Numbered from the stretch's first letter, positions 51,702 to 60,431 are shown. The stretch: 64,000 nucleotides of DNA from Mycolicibacterium peregrinum (GCF_001665785.1 NZ_LZSO01000036.1:1-64000), one strand, 5' to 3'. Translations and numbers: made by a program. Notes: generated from the sequence alone by a model not told the origin.

Positions 51702-52409
51702 ATGGCCGGTGTGCGAAAACTACGAGCACTCCCGCTGTCAGCCGCCATCGTTCTTGTCCTCGCCACGCTGCTGGCGCCGGTCGCGGCGGCGGGCGGCTAC
51801 CGCTCCATCACCCTGACCTTCGTCCGGCACGCCCAGTCGGCGGGTAACGCCTCAGGCCTCATCGACAGTTCCACGCCGGGGCCGCCGCTGACCGATCTGG
51901 GCCGGCAACAAGCCGTCGCCAGTGCAGAACGCCTGGCGCCGAACCACTACGACGGCATCTTCGCATCGACCATGATCCGGACCCAGCAGACCGCACAGCC
52001 GATGGCCGACGCCCTGCATGAGTCGATCACCGTGCTGCCCGGGCTCCACGAAGTCGAGGCAGGCATCTATGAGGGCCAGCCCGAGGCGAGCGCGGTCCAG
52101 ACGTACTTCACCGCCCCCGAGCAGTGGCTGCGTGGCGACCGGTCCGCCCGGATCCCCGGCTCGATCGACGGAAACGAGTTCGACGCCCGGTTCGACGGGG
52201 CGGTGCAGCAGATCTACGACAGCGGCGACGACGATCCGGTCGCGTACTCGCACGGCGCCGCGATCATGTTGTGGGTGCAGATGAACGTCCGCAATCCCAA
52301 TCCTCAGCTGCTGATGCAGCACCCGCTCGACAACACCGGCTACGTCGTCATCAAGGGCAATCCGACCGACGGCTGGACCCTGACCGACTGGGACGGGGCG
52401 GGAAGCTAG
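51702..52409 (+). CDS. Secreted histidine phosphatase superfamily protein
   Basis: A 235-residue protein with a signal peptide (LSAAIVLVLATLLAPVAAA, about residues 12-30) and a phosphoglycerate-mutase-like domain. The phospho-acceptor His43 is in TFVRHAQS (RHG-type motif with Ala in place of Gly), the acid region is HEVEAGIYEG (116-124) and the second His183 is in YSHGAAIM. It probably acts as an extracytoplasmic phosphatase. A hairpin terminator follows the stop. Confidence 0.87.
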   Translation: MAGVRKLRALPLSAAIVLVLATLLAPVAAAGGYRSITLTFVRHAQSAGNASGLIDSSTPGPPLTDLGRQQAVASAERLAPNHYDGIFASTMIRTQQTAQPMADALHESITVLPGLHEVEAGIYEGQPEASAVQTYFTAPEQWLRGDRSARIPGSIDGNEFDARFDGAVQQIYDSGDDDPVAYSHGAAIMLWVQMNVRNPNPQLLMQHPLDNTGYVVIKGNPTDGWTLTDWDGAGS

Positions 52410-52425
52410 CTGACGAAGTGATCTA

Positions 52426-52444
52426 CCCGCCATAAACTGGCGGG
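52426..52444 (+). terminator. Hairpin terminator after the histidine phosphatase gene
   Basis: A seven-base perfect GC-rich stem CCCGCCA/TGGCGGG with loop TAAAC, starting 17 bp after the stop at 52409. No U-run follows. Confidence 0.5.
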
Positions 52445-52553
52445 ATGCGGCGCCGGTCACGTCTGGGTCCGACCATGTCCGGGCGCGGTTACTGTGTGCC
52501 AAGGCAAGCGGAGATGGGAGCGCGGCTATGAGGTTGGCTATGAGGTTTCTGTC

Positions 52554-52841
52554 ATGAGGTTTCGGTTGTTGCCCTACGTGACCGTCGAGGTCGACGACCG
52601 GGTACGGCTGCGGGCACGCCGAGCCGGTGAGCGGCTCCGGATCAATCTCAGGGCCTATCTGCGTAGTGCCGCCGACGAGGTCGAGACCGCCAGCGGCCGG
52701 GTCCGTGACATGTGCGACAACGCGGTGAACCGCGTCGACCTGGCGGTGGCCAGCGTCAACGACAAGATCGCTCCCGCCCCGCCGACTGCTCCGACAGACT
52801 CTGCCGACGAGCCGCCGAAGCGGCATCTGCAGGTCGTCTAG
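52554..52841 (+). CDS. Small basic hypothetical protein
   Basis: A 95-residue protein. The N-terminal half is rich in Arg (MRFRLLPYVTVEVDDRVRLR, then ARRAGERLRINLRAYLR). An amphipathic helix (VRDMCDNAVNRVDLAVASV) follows, then a Pro-rich tail. It has no signal peptide or membrane helix. I do not recognise a family. Two earlier in-frame starts are possible (to 52494). The ATG at 52554 lies in a short stretch with repeated ATGAGGTT sequence. Confidence 0.55.
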   Translation: MRFRLLPYVTVEVDDRVRLRARRAGERLRINLRAYLRSAADEVETASGRVRDMCDNAVNRVDLAVASVNDKIAPAPPTAPTDSADEPPKRHLQVV

Positions 52842-52941
52842 CCCGGAGCAGCGCGCGGCGCGTCCGCGCTCTACGGTTGAAGGGCACTGGCCTTCTCTTC
52901 TCGAGGGGTCGACACATCGGCCCGGGAGGGGTTGACGAGGC

Positions 52942-53844
52942 TTGCTCGGCAACAGTCTTGCGGTGCTGTTCGCCCTGTGCGCAGCGGTTTTTGCGGCTGT
53001 CGGCATTGTGGTGCGGCAGCGCGCCACCATGGACGTTCCGCCCGAAAAGGGCGTCAGCACCGTCATGCTGCGGACCCTGCTGCGCCGCAAGCTGTGGTGG
53101 GCCGGGACCGCGTCGGCGGTGGCCGGGTACGTGTTCCAGGCGCTGGCACTCGGATTCGGTTCGCTGCTCCTTGTCCAACCGGTGCTGGTTTCGGCACTGT
53201 TGTTCGCGCTTCCGCTCAGTGCACGACTGGCCCACCGCAAGGTCAGCCGCGCCGAATGGCTGTGGGCTCTCCTACTGACCGGCGCGCTGACCGTGTTCGT
53301 GGCGCTGGCCAGGGCCAGCACCGGAACCTATGGGGTATCGGTGGCCACCACGGTCACCGTCGTCGTGGTGTGCGCCACGGCCGTCGGCCTGTGTGTCCTG
53401 GCCGCCACGCGGAGCACCAACTGGCGCCGCGCGGTGCTGCTGGCACTGGCCGTGGGCGTGATGTTCGGCGTGGTCGCCGTACTGACCAAGATCGTGATGC
53501 ACACGATCGCAGTCGACGGTGTGCTCGCCGTACTGACCACGCCGGCCCTGTACCTCGTGGTGATCCTCGGGGTGGTTGCGACGCTGTTGCAGCAGTCGGC
53601 ATTCCACGCCGGCTCGCTGCAGACCTCGGTGCCGACCATGCTGGTGCTCGAGCCGGTCGTGGCAGTCGTCCTCGGTTCCGTGGTGCTGGGGGAGCACCTG
53701 TCGATCACCGGGTGGGAGCCCGTCGCACTCGCGGTGGCAATCGGGGCGATGGCCGCCGCCACCATCGCGCTCGGCCGGGACGAGGGCGCGTACGAGGAGA
53801 AGCTCGAGGCCCAACTGGAGGTCAAGACCACCCGGCCCGTCTGA
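52942..53844 (+). CDS. DMT-superfamily (EamA-like) membrane transporter
   Basis: A 300-residue protein with nine to ten hydrophobic helices, beginning LAVLFALCAAVFAAVGIVV, with FGSLLLVQPVLVSALLFALP and LVLEPVVAVVLGSVVLGEH. The last block is the typical EamA helix-9 signature (EPVxAxxxGxxxLGE). The transported compound is unknown. The TTG start (52942) is the best available. The C-terminus is a short acidic cytoplasmic tail. Confidence 0.82.
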   Translation: MLGNSLAVLFALCAAVFAAVGIVVRQRATMDVPPEKGVSTVMLRTLLRRKLWWAGTASAVAGYVFQALALGFGSLLLVQPVLVSALLFALPLSARLAHRKVSRAEWLWALLLTGALTVFVALARASTGTYGVSVATTVTVVVVCATAVGLCVLAATRSTNWRRAVLLALAVGVMFGVVAVLTKIVMHTIAVDGVLAVLTTPALYLVVILGVVATLLQQSAFHAGSLQTSVPTMLVLEPVVAVVLGSVVLGEHLSITGWEPVALAVAIGAMAAATIALGRDEGAYEEKLEAQLEVKTTRPV

Positions 53845-53954
53845 AATTGGTGCGCCGGGCGGCGAGTCGACCAGCCGCAGTGTCATGCCGGATGTCGAGA
53901 TGCTCAACGCGGTGTTCACCGAGCAGGTGACCAAGGTCCGTAACGGCTGACGCG

Positions 53955-55199
53955 CTACGGGTTGATCGTGTTCTCGCCGATCTGGCGGCCCCACACGTAC
54001 TCGGACACGAGTGGCTGGCCGAGTTCGAAGTGGTTGTACGGAGCGATCGAGGCACCGATGTCCATGACCAGGTAGGGAGCCGGCCACAGGTCCTTGGTGA
54101 TCGGCTGCCAGCAGCCGGGCCGCCCTTCCGGCCCACCGGTGGCGTTCACGCGGGGCAGGTTGTCCGGATAGACCCATGCGTTGGGTGCACCGACCAGGAA
54201 GTCCTGAAGCTCGAATCCATAGCCGTTACGGGTTTGCTGGGCGAACTTCGGCGCAGCCTCGGCGTAGTTGTGGATCATGCAGTACAACGCCGGGCTGTTA
54301 CGGTCCAGCATCGCGCTGACCGGCAGCAGGTCCTGGGCGCCGCGGACCAGATACGGGCCGCCACGCTCGAAGATGTCGCCGCCGGTGTTGCCGAAGCCGA
54401 CCGCGGCCACCAGCGCCTGGTCCAGATTGCCGCGCTGCTCGTTGAGGGTGCGGGCGGTGGTGACGGCGTTGGTCAGGCCGTCGAACAGGTCGGGGGCGGC
54501 GTTGGCGTAGACCTCGCCGAGGTCGGCCAGACCGGAGATGTCGCGGCGGATCTGGGGCATGCGCGGATTGAGGTCGGCCAGGATGTCGTTGCCGTTGACG
54601 ATCGACTGGCCGAACTTGTCGCCCAGCCCGTCGAGAGCCTGCGCGGTGGCGGTCAGGGTCTCGTTGAGTTTGATCGGGTCGATCTGCTCGGAGATCGCGG
54701 TGATCGTCTCGAACAGCGTGTTGAACTCCGTCGTCACACCCTTGGCGCGAATCGGGATGGACGGGTCGACCCGTGCCGACGACGGATCGGGCGGTGCGAC
54801 GAACGAGATGTACTTGTTGCCGAACACCGTGGTGGCCTTCAGTTCGGCGGTGACGTTCTCGGGGATCAGCTTGAGGTATCTCGGCTTGATGTCCAGCGTG
54901 AGTTGGGCCTGCTGCTCGCCGTCGACATCGGCCACGTCCACGGCGGTCAACCTGCCGATCGGCACTCCGTTGAACGTGACCTTCGAACCTGGATCCATCG
55001 AAAGGCCAGAACGGTTGGACAGCACCGTGAGCTGCGTCTTTTCCTCGAACACGCCGCGGAACTGCATCCACGTCAACACCAGCACCGCGATCAGCACGAT
55101 GACCATGCCCGCGCATGCGGTCTTGTACGGCGGGTCGTACCGCCAGTGCTTGAACCGCTGTTGGAAGCGGTCCCGCACCGTCGCGGTGGATGAGGCCAC
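53955..55199 (-). CDS. Orphan Mce-family (MceA-like/MlaD-domain) protein
   Basis: A 414-residue protein with one N-terminal membrane helix (AGMVIVLIAVLVLTWMQF) followed by the MCE/MlaD domain (TQLTVLSNRSGLSMDPGSKV, FNGVPIGRLTAVDVAD). A long helical region and a C-terminal domain with Cys residues (ALYCMIHNY, GRPGCWQP) come next. Mce proteins form lipid-import channels and normally occur as six genes with two YrbE permeases. Here it stands alone, with an SDR gene upstream. The GTG start (55197-55199) has a perfect GGAGG site; the earlier ATG is unlikely. Confidence 0.9.
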   Translation of the reverse strand: MASSTATVRDRFQQRFKHWRYDPPYKTACAGMVIVLIAVLVLTWMQFRGVFEEKTQLTVLSNRSGLSMDPGSKVTFNGVPIGRLTAVDVADVDGEQQAQLTLDIKPRYLKLIPENVTAELKATTVFGNKYISFVAPPDPSSARVDPSIPIRAKGVTTEFNTLFETITAISEQIDPIKLNETLTATAQALDGLGDKFGQSIVNGNDILADLNPRMPQIRRDISGLADLGEVYANAAPDLFDGLTNAVTTARTLNEQRGNLDQALVAAVGFGNTGGDIFERGGPYLVRGAQDLLPVSAMLDRNSPALYCMIHNYAEAAPKFAQQTRNGYGFELQDFLVGAPNAWVYPDNLPRVNATGGPEGRPGCWQPITKDLWPAPYLVMDIGASIAPYNHFELGQPLVSEYVWGRQIGENTINP

Positions 55200-55347
55200 G
55201 CGCAAACCTCCGACAAATTGACGCAGCCAGCTAGTAAGTGAGCAAACTGTCGCAAACAACCAGAGACAACTGCAACTACAGGCCGCCCAGTGCGGCGAAC
55301 ATCAAATTGCCAACTCTGGGAGACCCCCGTCACAGCGTAAGCGCTGA

Positions 55348-56055
55348 TCAGGTGTTTCTGCCGCCGTTCACGCCGACGACCTGGCCGGTGATGTAGCCGG
55401 CCTCCTCAGAGATGAGGAACGAACACGTTGCTGCAATGTCCTCCGGCCGCCCTATCCGCCGTACCGGGGTGGCGTCGATGGTGTTCTGGATGTCGCCCAG
55501 CTCGCCGCGGGATTCGGCGGCGCGCAGCATCGGCGTGTCGATGAAACCCGGCGGTACGGCGTTCACCGTGATGCCGGCCGGGCCGAATTCCAGGGCCAGC
55601 GACTTGGTCAGCCCGTTGACGGCGGACTTGGCGGCCACGTAGTCCGACATGTATGGCACGCCGGAGTGGGTGCTCGACGAGGAGATGTTGACGATGCGGC
55701 CCCAGCCGGCGGCGATCATGTCGGGCAGTGCGGCCTGCACGACGTGGAATACCCCGTTGAGGTTGACGTCGACGACCTTCTGCCACCTCTCGAAGGTGAG
55801 TTCGGTGAACGGGGTGAAATCGCTGAGGCCCGCTGAGTTCACCAGGATCGTGACGGGGCCCAACTGTTCGCGGACCGCCTTGAACACGGCGTCGACCTGG
55901 GCCCGGTCGGTCACATCGGCTGCGTAGGAGTGCGGGTCCTCGGTGGCGTTGAGGTCGAGCGTCGCCACCTGATATCCGTCGGCCGCCAGCCGGTCGGCGA
56001 TCGCCTTGCCGATTCCGGAAGCGCCGCCGGTGACCAAAGCTGTCTTGACTGTCAT
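55348..56055 (-). CDS. SDR family oxidoreductase (3-oxoacyl-ACP reductase-like)
   Basis: A 235-residue short-chain dehydrogenase: TGGASGIGKAIADRLA (cofactor loop), ILVNSAGLSDFTPF, SSSSTHSG (Ser region) and YVAAKSAVNGLTKSLALEFG (Tyr-x-x-x-Lys), ending VVGVNGGRNT. It resembles acetoacetyl-CoA/3-oxoacyl reductases. Its ATG overlaps the TGA of the upstream TetR gene (ATGA), so the two are coupled and controlled by the operator at 56682-56709. Confidence 0.9.
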   Translation of the reverse strand: MTVKTALVTGGASGIGKAIADRLAADGYQVATLDLNATEDPHSYAADVTDRAQVDAVFKAVREQLGPVTILVNSAGLSDFTPFTELTFERWQKVVDVNLNGVFHVVQAALPDMIAAGWGRIVNISSSSTHSGVPYMSDYVAAKSAVNGLTKSLALEFGPAGITVNAVPPGFIDTPMLRAAESRGELGDIQNTIDATPVRRIGRPEDIAATCSFLISEEAGYITGQVVGVNGGRNT

Positions 56056-56651
56056 CCCTGTTCCTTTCGGTGGACCGTGCGGGTGATGCGCAGGCCGAGG
56101 GCGCGGCGAGCCGCCTCGGTCAGATGGTGGTAGAGCTGCTCATCGGTGAGTCCTTCCGAGGCGATGCCTGCGGCCCCGGCGATCCCCGAGAACACCATGG
56201 CGGCCTTGACCGTGCCTGCCGGCCCGGGATCGACATCGGCCAGAAGGGCCATCTGGCGGTCGATGACGGAGTCCCACTCGGGCCGGGTGCGCAGGGCCTC
56301 GTTCACGCTCGGGTCGGTGCCCAGCACCGAGACCAGGGCTCGGTTGTGCACGGCCAGGTCGGCATAGCCGCGCACCATGCGATCGGCCCGGTTGTGTACG
56401 CCGCGGAGGTTCTCGGCTTCTTCGACGATCTGCTGCATCTGCTCCAGGATCGGATCCAGGGCGGCCGTCAGCAGCTGTTCGCGGGTGCGGAAGTGGTAGT
56501 AGATGGCGGCCTTGGTGAAGCCCAGTTCGTCGGCGATCATCTGCAGCGATGTACCGGCGAAGCCGTGCCGCGTGAACAGGCGGACCGCAGCCTCGACGAG
56601 GCGTTCGCGGGTGGTGCTCGAGCCGGCCCGTTCGGCCGTGGCGGCGTCCAT
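56052..56651 (-). CDS. TetR family transcriptional regulator
   Basis: A 199-residue regulator with a clear TetR DNA-binding domain (LVEAAVRLFTRHGFAGTSLQ and MIADELGFTKAAIYYHFRTR) and a C-terminal TetR_C-type ligand domain. The ATG at 56651 is chosen; the longer upstream frame would read through the operator. It is coupled to an SDR gene downstream and divergent from an AhpD-like gene. The 28-bp perfect palindrome between them is very probably its binding site. Confidence 0.92.
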   Translation of the reverse strand: MDAATAERAGSSTTRERLVEAAVRLFTRHGFAGTSLQMIADELGFTKAAIYYHFRTREQLLTAALDPILEQMQQIVEEAENLRGVHNRADRMVRGYADLAVHNRALVSVLGTDPSVNEALRTRPEWDSVIDRQMALLADVDPGPAGTVKAAMVFSGIAGAAGIASEGLTDEQLYHHLTEAARRALGLRITRTVHRKEQG

Positions 56652-56681
56652 CGGTGCTTCCCCTCGTGTGCGCTGCGGCGA

Positions 56682-56726
56682 AATCTCCTTTACGATCGTA
56701 AAGGAGATTACTAGTCGATCGTAAAG
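56682..56726. promoter_or_regulatory. 28-bp perfect palindrome plus half-site, TetR operator
   Basis: Positions 56682-56709 read the same on both strands; each half is AATCTCCTTTACGA read inward. A further half-site CGATCGTAAAG lies at 56716-56726, sharing the core TTTACGATCGTAAA. The arrangement between two divergent genes suggests cooperative binding of two TetR dimers. This is the longest perfect palindrome I found in the window. Confidence 0.8.
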
Positions 56727-56737
56727 TGGGGCCATAG

Positions 56738-57298
56738 ATGTTGACGCCGTTGCCGGCCGAGGACTGGGACGATCAGGCACGCGAGGCGTTGGCCTCCACG
56801 GTGCCGCCGGAGCGTCGCCGCCCGGACAAGGTGGGCAACGCGTTGTCGACGTTGGTGCGCCATCCTGTGCTGGCCGGGGCCTTCCTGCCGTTCAACACCT
56901 ACCTGCAGAAGGACTCCACGTTGCCTGAGCGCATCAGGGAGTTGGTGATCCTGCGTACTGCCTTTCACCACGGCTGTGTGTACGAGTGGGGCCATCACAG
57001 CGCGATGGCGCGGCAGGTGGGCCTGACCGAGGCCGACGTCGAAGCGGCTCAAAGCGGCTCTGGCGCAGACGAATTCGATCAAGCTGTGCTGGACGCTGTC
57101 GATGAACTGCACGCCGGGTCCCGGATATCGGCGGAGGTCTGGGAGCGCCTGGGGGAGCGGCTCGACGACCGGCAGCGGATGGACCTGATGTTCACCTTCG
57201 GCGGCTACAGCACCTTGGCCTTCGCCCTGAACACCTTCGACGTCCAACTCGAGGACGGTGCGGGCAGCGACGAGTTCTACGTCTCACTCGCGAACTGA
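56738..57298 (+). CDS. Carboxymuconolactone decarboxylase (AhpD-like) family protein
   Basis: A 186-residue all-helical protein with the CMD/AhpD active-site segment HHGCVYEWGHHSAMARQVG (Cys80, Glu83, His86/His87). Only one Cys of the AhpD CxxC pair is present; the second position is Glu-Trp. This variant is common in mycobacterial proteins of unknown chemistry. It is divergent from the TetR-SDR unit and begins 11 bp after the operator region, so it is probably co-repressed. Confidence 0.87.
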   Translation: MLTPLPAEDWDDQAREALASTVPPERRRPDKVGNALSTLVRHPVLAGAFLPFNTYLQKDSTLPERIRELVILRTAFHHGCVYEWGHHSAMARQVGLTEADVEAAQSGSGADEFDQAVLDAVDELHAGSRISAEVWERLGERLDDRQRMDLMFTFGGYSTLAFALNTFDVQLEDGAGSDEFYVSLAN

Positions 57299-57304
57299 AC
57301 GGTC

Positions 57305-59458
57305 TTACGCCGAGCGACGCACCCGAGCTGCGGCCGACTCCGGCATCGGCTCGTAGCGGGCGAACTGCCGGGTGAACGTCCCGGCACCATGCGACAGTGA
57401 CCGCAGGTCGATCGCATACCGGGTCAGCTCGACCTCGGGAATTTCGGCCTTCACCACCGTCCGGTCCTCGTCGGCCTTGTCCGTGCCGAGTACGCGGCCG
57501 CGCCGGGCGGCCAGATCGCTCATCACCGCGCCCACGAGATCGTCGGGCACCGCCACGGTCACGTCGTCGATGGGCTCGAGCAGGTTCACTCCGGCAGATT
57601 CGGCTGCCTCCCGCAACGCCAGGCCGCCGGCCATCTGGAAGGCGAAGTCAGAAGAGTCGACGCTGTGTGCCTTGCCGTCGACCAGCGTCACCCGAATGTC
57701 GACGACGGGATACCCGACCTCGGAACCGACCCCCTTCTCCATCTGCGCGCGGACGCCTTTCTCGACGCTCGGGATGAACTGGCGCGGTACCGATCCGCCG
57801 ACGACCTTGTCGACGAACTCGAATCCGGTGCCCTCTGGCAGCGGTTCGACCTCGATGTCGCAGACCGCGTACTGACCGTGCCCGCCGGACTGTTTGACGT
57901 GCCTGCCGTGTCCCTTTGCCTTGCCGCCGAGCGTTTCTCGTAGTGGTACCCGCAGCTCGACCGTATCCACCGATACTCCGTAGCGCCGCGACAATCCATC
58001 AAGCACCACCCCGGCGTGCGCCTCACCCATGCACCAGAGCACGATCTGATGTGTTTCGGGATTCTGCTCGATGCGCAGCGTGGGATCCTCGGCGGCCAGC
58101 CGTTGCAACCCGACCGAGAGCTTGTCCTCGTCGGTTTTGGCACGTGGCTGCACCGCGATCGGCAGCAGCGGGTCGGGCATGGTCCACGGCCGCAACACCA
58201 GCGGATCAACCTTGTCGCTGAGGGTGTCACCGGTCTCGGCCCGGCTGAGTCGCCCGATCGCACAGATGTCCCCGGCCACCACGGATGGGGCCGGGCGCTG
58301 CTGCTTGCCCAGCGGGAAGGACAGGGTGCCGATGCGCTCGTCCTCATCGTGATCGGCGTGGCCGTGGGATCCCTCAGATGCCACAGCGTCGTTGAAGGCA
58401 GAAAAATGGCCCGACACATGCACGGTGGCGTCGGGCCTGATGGTGCCGGAGAACACCCGGACCAGGCTGACCCTGCCGACATAGGGATCCGACGTCGTCT
58501 TCACCACCTCGGCCAACAGGGGTCCGTCCGGGTCGCAATCCATCGGCTTGCGGGAGGCGCCGCTGGCCGCGAAAACCTCGGGCAGGCGGTGCTCGGGCGG
58601 CGACGGGAAGCCGCGGGTGGCGATCTCCAGCAATTCCAGAGTGCCGACGCCGGATCCGCTGCAGACGGGAATCACCGGGAAGAAAGACCCGCGGGCCACG
58701 GCCTTCTCCAGGTCGGCGATCAACACACCCTCATCGATCTCCTCGCCGCCGAGATAGCGCTCCATGAGCGTCTCGTCCTCGGACTCCTCGATGATCCCCT
58801 CGATCAGGGAGCCGCGGAGTTCGGCGATCTCGTCGTCGTAGGCACCGTCGGGCGGTCGGGTGGTGCGGGTGCCGTCGCTGTAGCAGTAATAGGTGCGGGT
58901 GAGCAGCCCGATGACTCCCTCGCCGGCCGGGAAGTACAGCGGTGCCACCTTGTCGCCGAAGGCCTGCTGGGCGCCGGCCAGGGCATTGGCGTAGTTGGCA
59001 CGGGCGTGATCGAGCTTGGTGATCACCACGGCCCGCGGCATGCCCACCGCCGCGCATTCCTGCCAGAGCGCCTTCGTCGGTTCGTCGATGTCCTCGTTGG
59101 CGGCGATGACGAAGAGCGCACAATCGGCGGCACGTAGCCCGGCGCGCAGTTCCCCCACGAAATCGGCATACCCGGGGGTGTCGATCAAATTGACCTTGAT
59201 TCCGTTGTGCTGCAACGGGGCCAGTGCCAGTCCGACCGAGCGCTGCTGGCCGATCTCGGCCTCGTCGAAATCGCAGACCGTCGATCCGTCGACCACGGAG
59301 CCGGCGCGGGTCAGCACGCCGGCGGCGACCAGGAGCGCCTCGACGAGGGTGGTCTTGCCTGCACCGGACGGCCCGACGAGCGCCACATTACGAATGGCGG
59401 CGGGGCTGTCCGCGGTGGGAACAGCCCCGTTGCCGGCCGAGTGAGACTTGTCCGCCAT
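57305..59458 (-). CDS. fusA2: EF-G-like GTPase FusA2
   Basis: A 717-residue paralogue of translation elongation factor G, close to the M. tuberculosis FusA2 (Rv0120c) sequence as I remember it. G1 is GPSGAGKT (residues 29-36) in place of the EF-G GHVDAGKT. G3 is DTPGYADFVGELRAGLRAAD and G4 is TKLD. Domains II-V follow, with the domain IV KQSGGHGQYAV and domain V DDLVGAVMSDLAARRGRVLG. Its ribosomal role is not established. The ATG start has an ideal AGGAGG site. The altered G1 suggests it is not the housekeeping translocase. Confidence 0.92.
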   Translation of the reverse strand: MADKSHSAGNGAVPTADSPAAIRNVALVGPSGAGKTTLVEALLVAAGVLTRAGSVVDGSTVCDFDEAEIGQQRSVGLALAPLQHNGIKVNLIDTPGYADFVGELRAGLRAADCALFVIAANEDIDEPTKALWQECAAVGMPRAVVITKLDHARANYANALAGAQQAFGDKVAPLYFPAGEGVIGLLTRTYYCYSDGTRTTRPPDGAYDDEIAELRGSLIEGIIEESEDETLMERYLGGEEIDEGVLIADLEKAVARGSFFPVIPVCSGSGVGTLELLEIATRGFPSPPEHRLPEVFAASGASRKPMDCDPDGPLLAEVVKTTSDPYVGRVSLVRVFSGTIRPDATVHVSGHFSAFNDAVASEGSHGHADHDEDERIGTLSFPLGKQQRPAPSVVAGDICAIGRLSRAETGDTLSDKVDPLVLRPWTMPDPLLPIAVQPRAKTDEDKLSVGLQRLAAEDPTLRIEQNPETHQIVLWCMGEAHAGVVLDGLSRRYGVSVDTVELRVPLRETLGGKAKGHGRHVKQSGGHGQYAVCDIEVEPLPEGTGFEFVDKVVGGSVPRQFIPSVEKGVRAQMEKGVGSEVGYPVVDIRVTLVDGKAHSVDSSDFAFQMAGGLALREAAESAGVNLLEPIDDVTVAVPDDLVGAVMSDLAARRGRVLGTDKADEDRTVVKAEIPEVELTRYAIDLRSLSHGAGTFTRQFARYEPMPESAAARVRRSA

Positions 59459-59527
59459 GGCATTCCTCCTGGTGTCCCCGGGGCGCCCCGCTGCGGCCCA
59501 CCGGACCTGCTCTCCACCATTCCCCGA

Positions 59528-59543
59528 TGTGATCTGGAGCACA
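59528..59543. promoter_or_regulatory. Near-consensus Crp-like site
   Basis: TGTGA-TCTGGA-GCACA has one mismatch to TGTGA-N6-TCACA. It lies in the divergent spacer between fusA2 and the EspG-like gene, 69 bp upstream of the latter. Confidence 0.35.
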
Positions 59544-59611
59544 AGGGTCACCGGGCCGGGCCGCAGGTGAACATTCCGAGGAAGCGCACAGCAAGCTGTC
59601 AGAATGTGGTC

Positions 59612-60409
59612 ATGACGCATGCGCTGGATGCGGTGGGCACTGTCGCGGTGGTCGATCTCGAGGCAGCGTGCGAGCTGTACGGCCGCGACACGTTGCCGTA
59701 CCCGTTGGGCCGTAGCCGGCCGGTGGGGTCGGTATGGCTGCTCACCAGAGACGTTGGACCGATCGAAGATCGTCTCAACGGTGGTGATCTTGCTCGAGTG
59801 CGCGCGTGGGTGGAAGCCTTTGTGCGGGCAGATGTTTGCGTCGGATGTCGGGTCAGCGTCTCCGACGGGGACACTCCCGATCTTCGGTTGAACGGCCTGC
59901 TGGCCGGCGAGTCAGGGTTCGTCGCGGTGCAGCGCAGTGACCCCGATGACGTCGACGCCGTCGACGTCTACGCGGTATCGCCGGGGGCTATGGGCGCCGT
60001 GATCGCTGATTCGGTCGGCTTGGCCGGTGCCGGCTCGCATCCGCGTATCGCGGTGGCAGGCTTCGAGGATCGACTTCCGGCACCACCACCTGAGGCGGTC
60101 GACGAGTATGACGACTTCGGCTTCCTGATTCCACGTGCCGAGCCGGAAGGTCCTCCCGTCCACATCGTGCATGGAGACGATGTCACCGCGATCGGGACGG
60201 TGCAGTCGATGTCCGGCGCGACCCGGCACTTTGTCCGGGTCGACGGTGATGGCGATTACCTGTACGCCCCAGAGGATGCCGGCTACGCCGAACCGCTTGA
60301 TGCCGAGACGCTCCTTGCGTGCCTCGATGGACCTGTCGCCGATGCCATTGTCGATGTGGGCGGCGAGGTGTCAGGCCGGTGGGACGAGTCAGTCGGATGG
60401 GACGAGTGA
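59612..60409 (+). CDS. EspG-like ESX (type VII) secretion-associated protein
   Basis: A 265-residue cytosolic protein with no signal peptide or membrane helix. The N-terminus (VVDLEAACELYGRDTLPYPL) resembles the EspG N-terminal pattern with the LPYPL block. It then has alternating strands and acidic loops (EAVDEYDDFGFLIPRAEPEG). EspG proteins are chaperones for ESX substrates. Its 3' end faces, at 22 bp, a three-gene EspC/WXG/membrane-protein operon, which supports an ESX role. The family match is moderate, so an unrelated protein is possible. Confidence 0.5.
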   Translation: MTHALDAVGTVAVVDLEAACELYGRDTLPYPLGRSRPVGSVWLLTRDVGPIEDRLNGGDLARVRAWVEAFVRADVCVGCRVSVSDGDTPDLRLNGLLAGESGFVAVQRSDPDDVDAVDVYAVSPGAMGAVIADSVGLAGAGSHPRIAVAGFEDRLPAPPPEAVDEYDDFGFLIPRAEPEGPPVHIVHGDDVTAIGTVQSMSGATRHFVRVDGDGDYLYAPEDAGYAEPLDAETLLACLDGPVADAIVDVGGEVSGRWDESVGWDE

Positions 60410-60431
60410 TGCCGAGACCGGACACTCGGAG

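Noticed and set aside
53885..53950. Short peptide frame (PDVEMLNAVFTEQVTK) between the DMT transporter and the Mce gene
   Set aside because: It looks protein-like but is only ~22 codons from its ATG and lacks support; it could be a gene remnant.
54030..55193. 387-codon open frame opposite the Mce gene
   Set aside because: Antisense shadow; the Mce frame has domain support and an ideal ribosome site.
58016..59137. 373-codon open frame opposite fusA2
   Set aside because: Antisense shadow of a strongly conserved GTPase.
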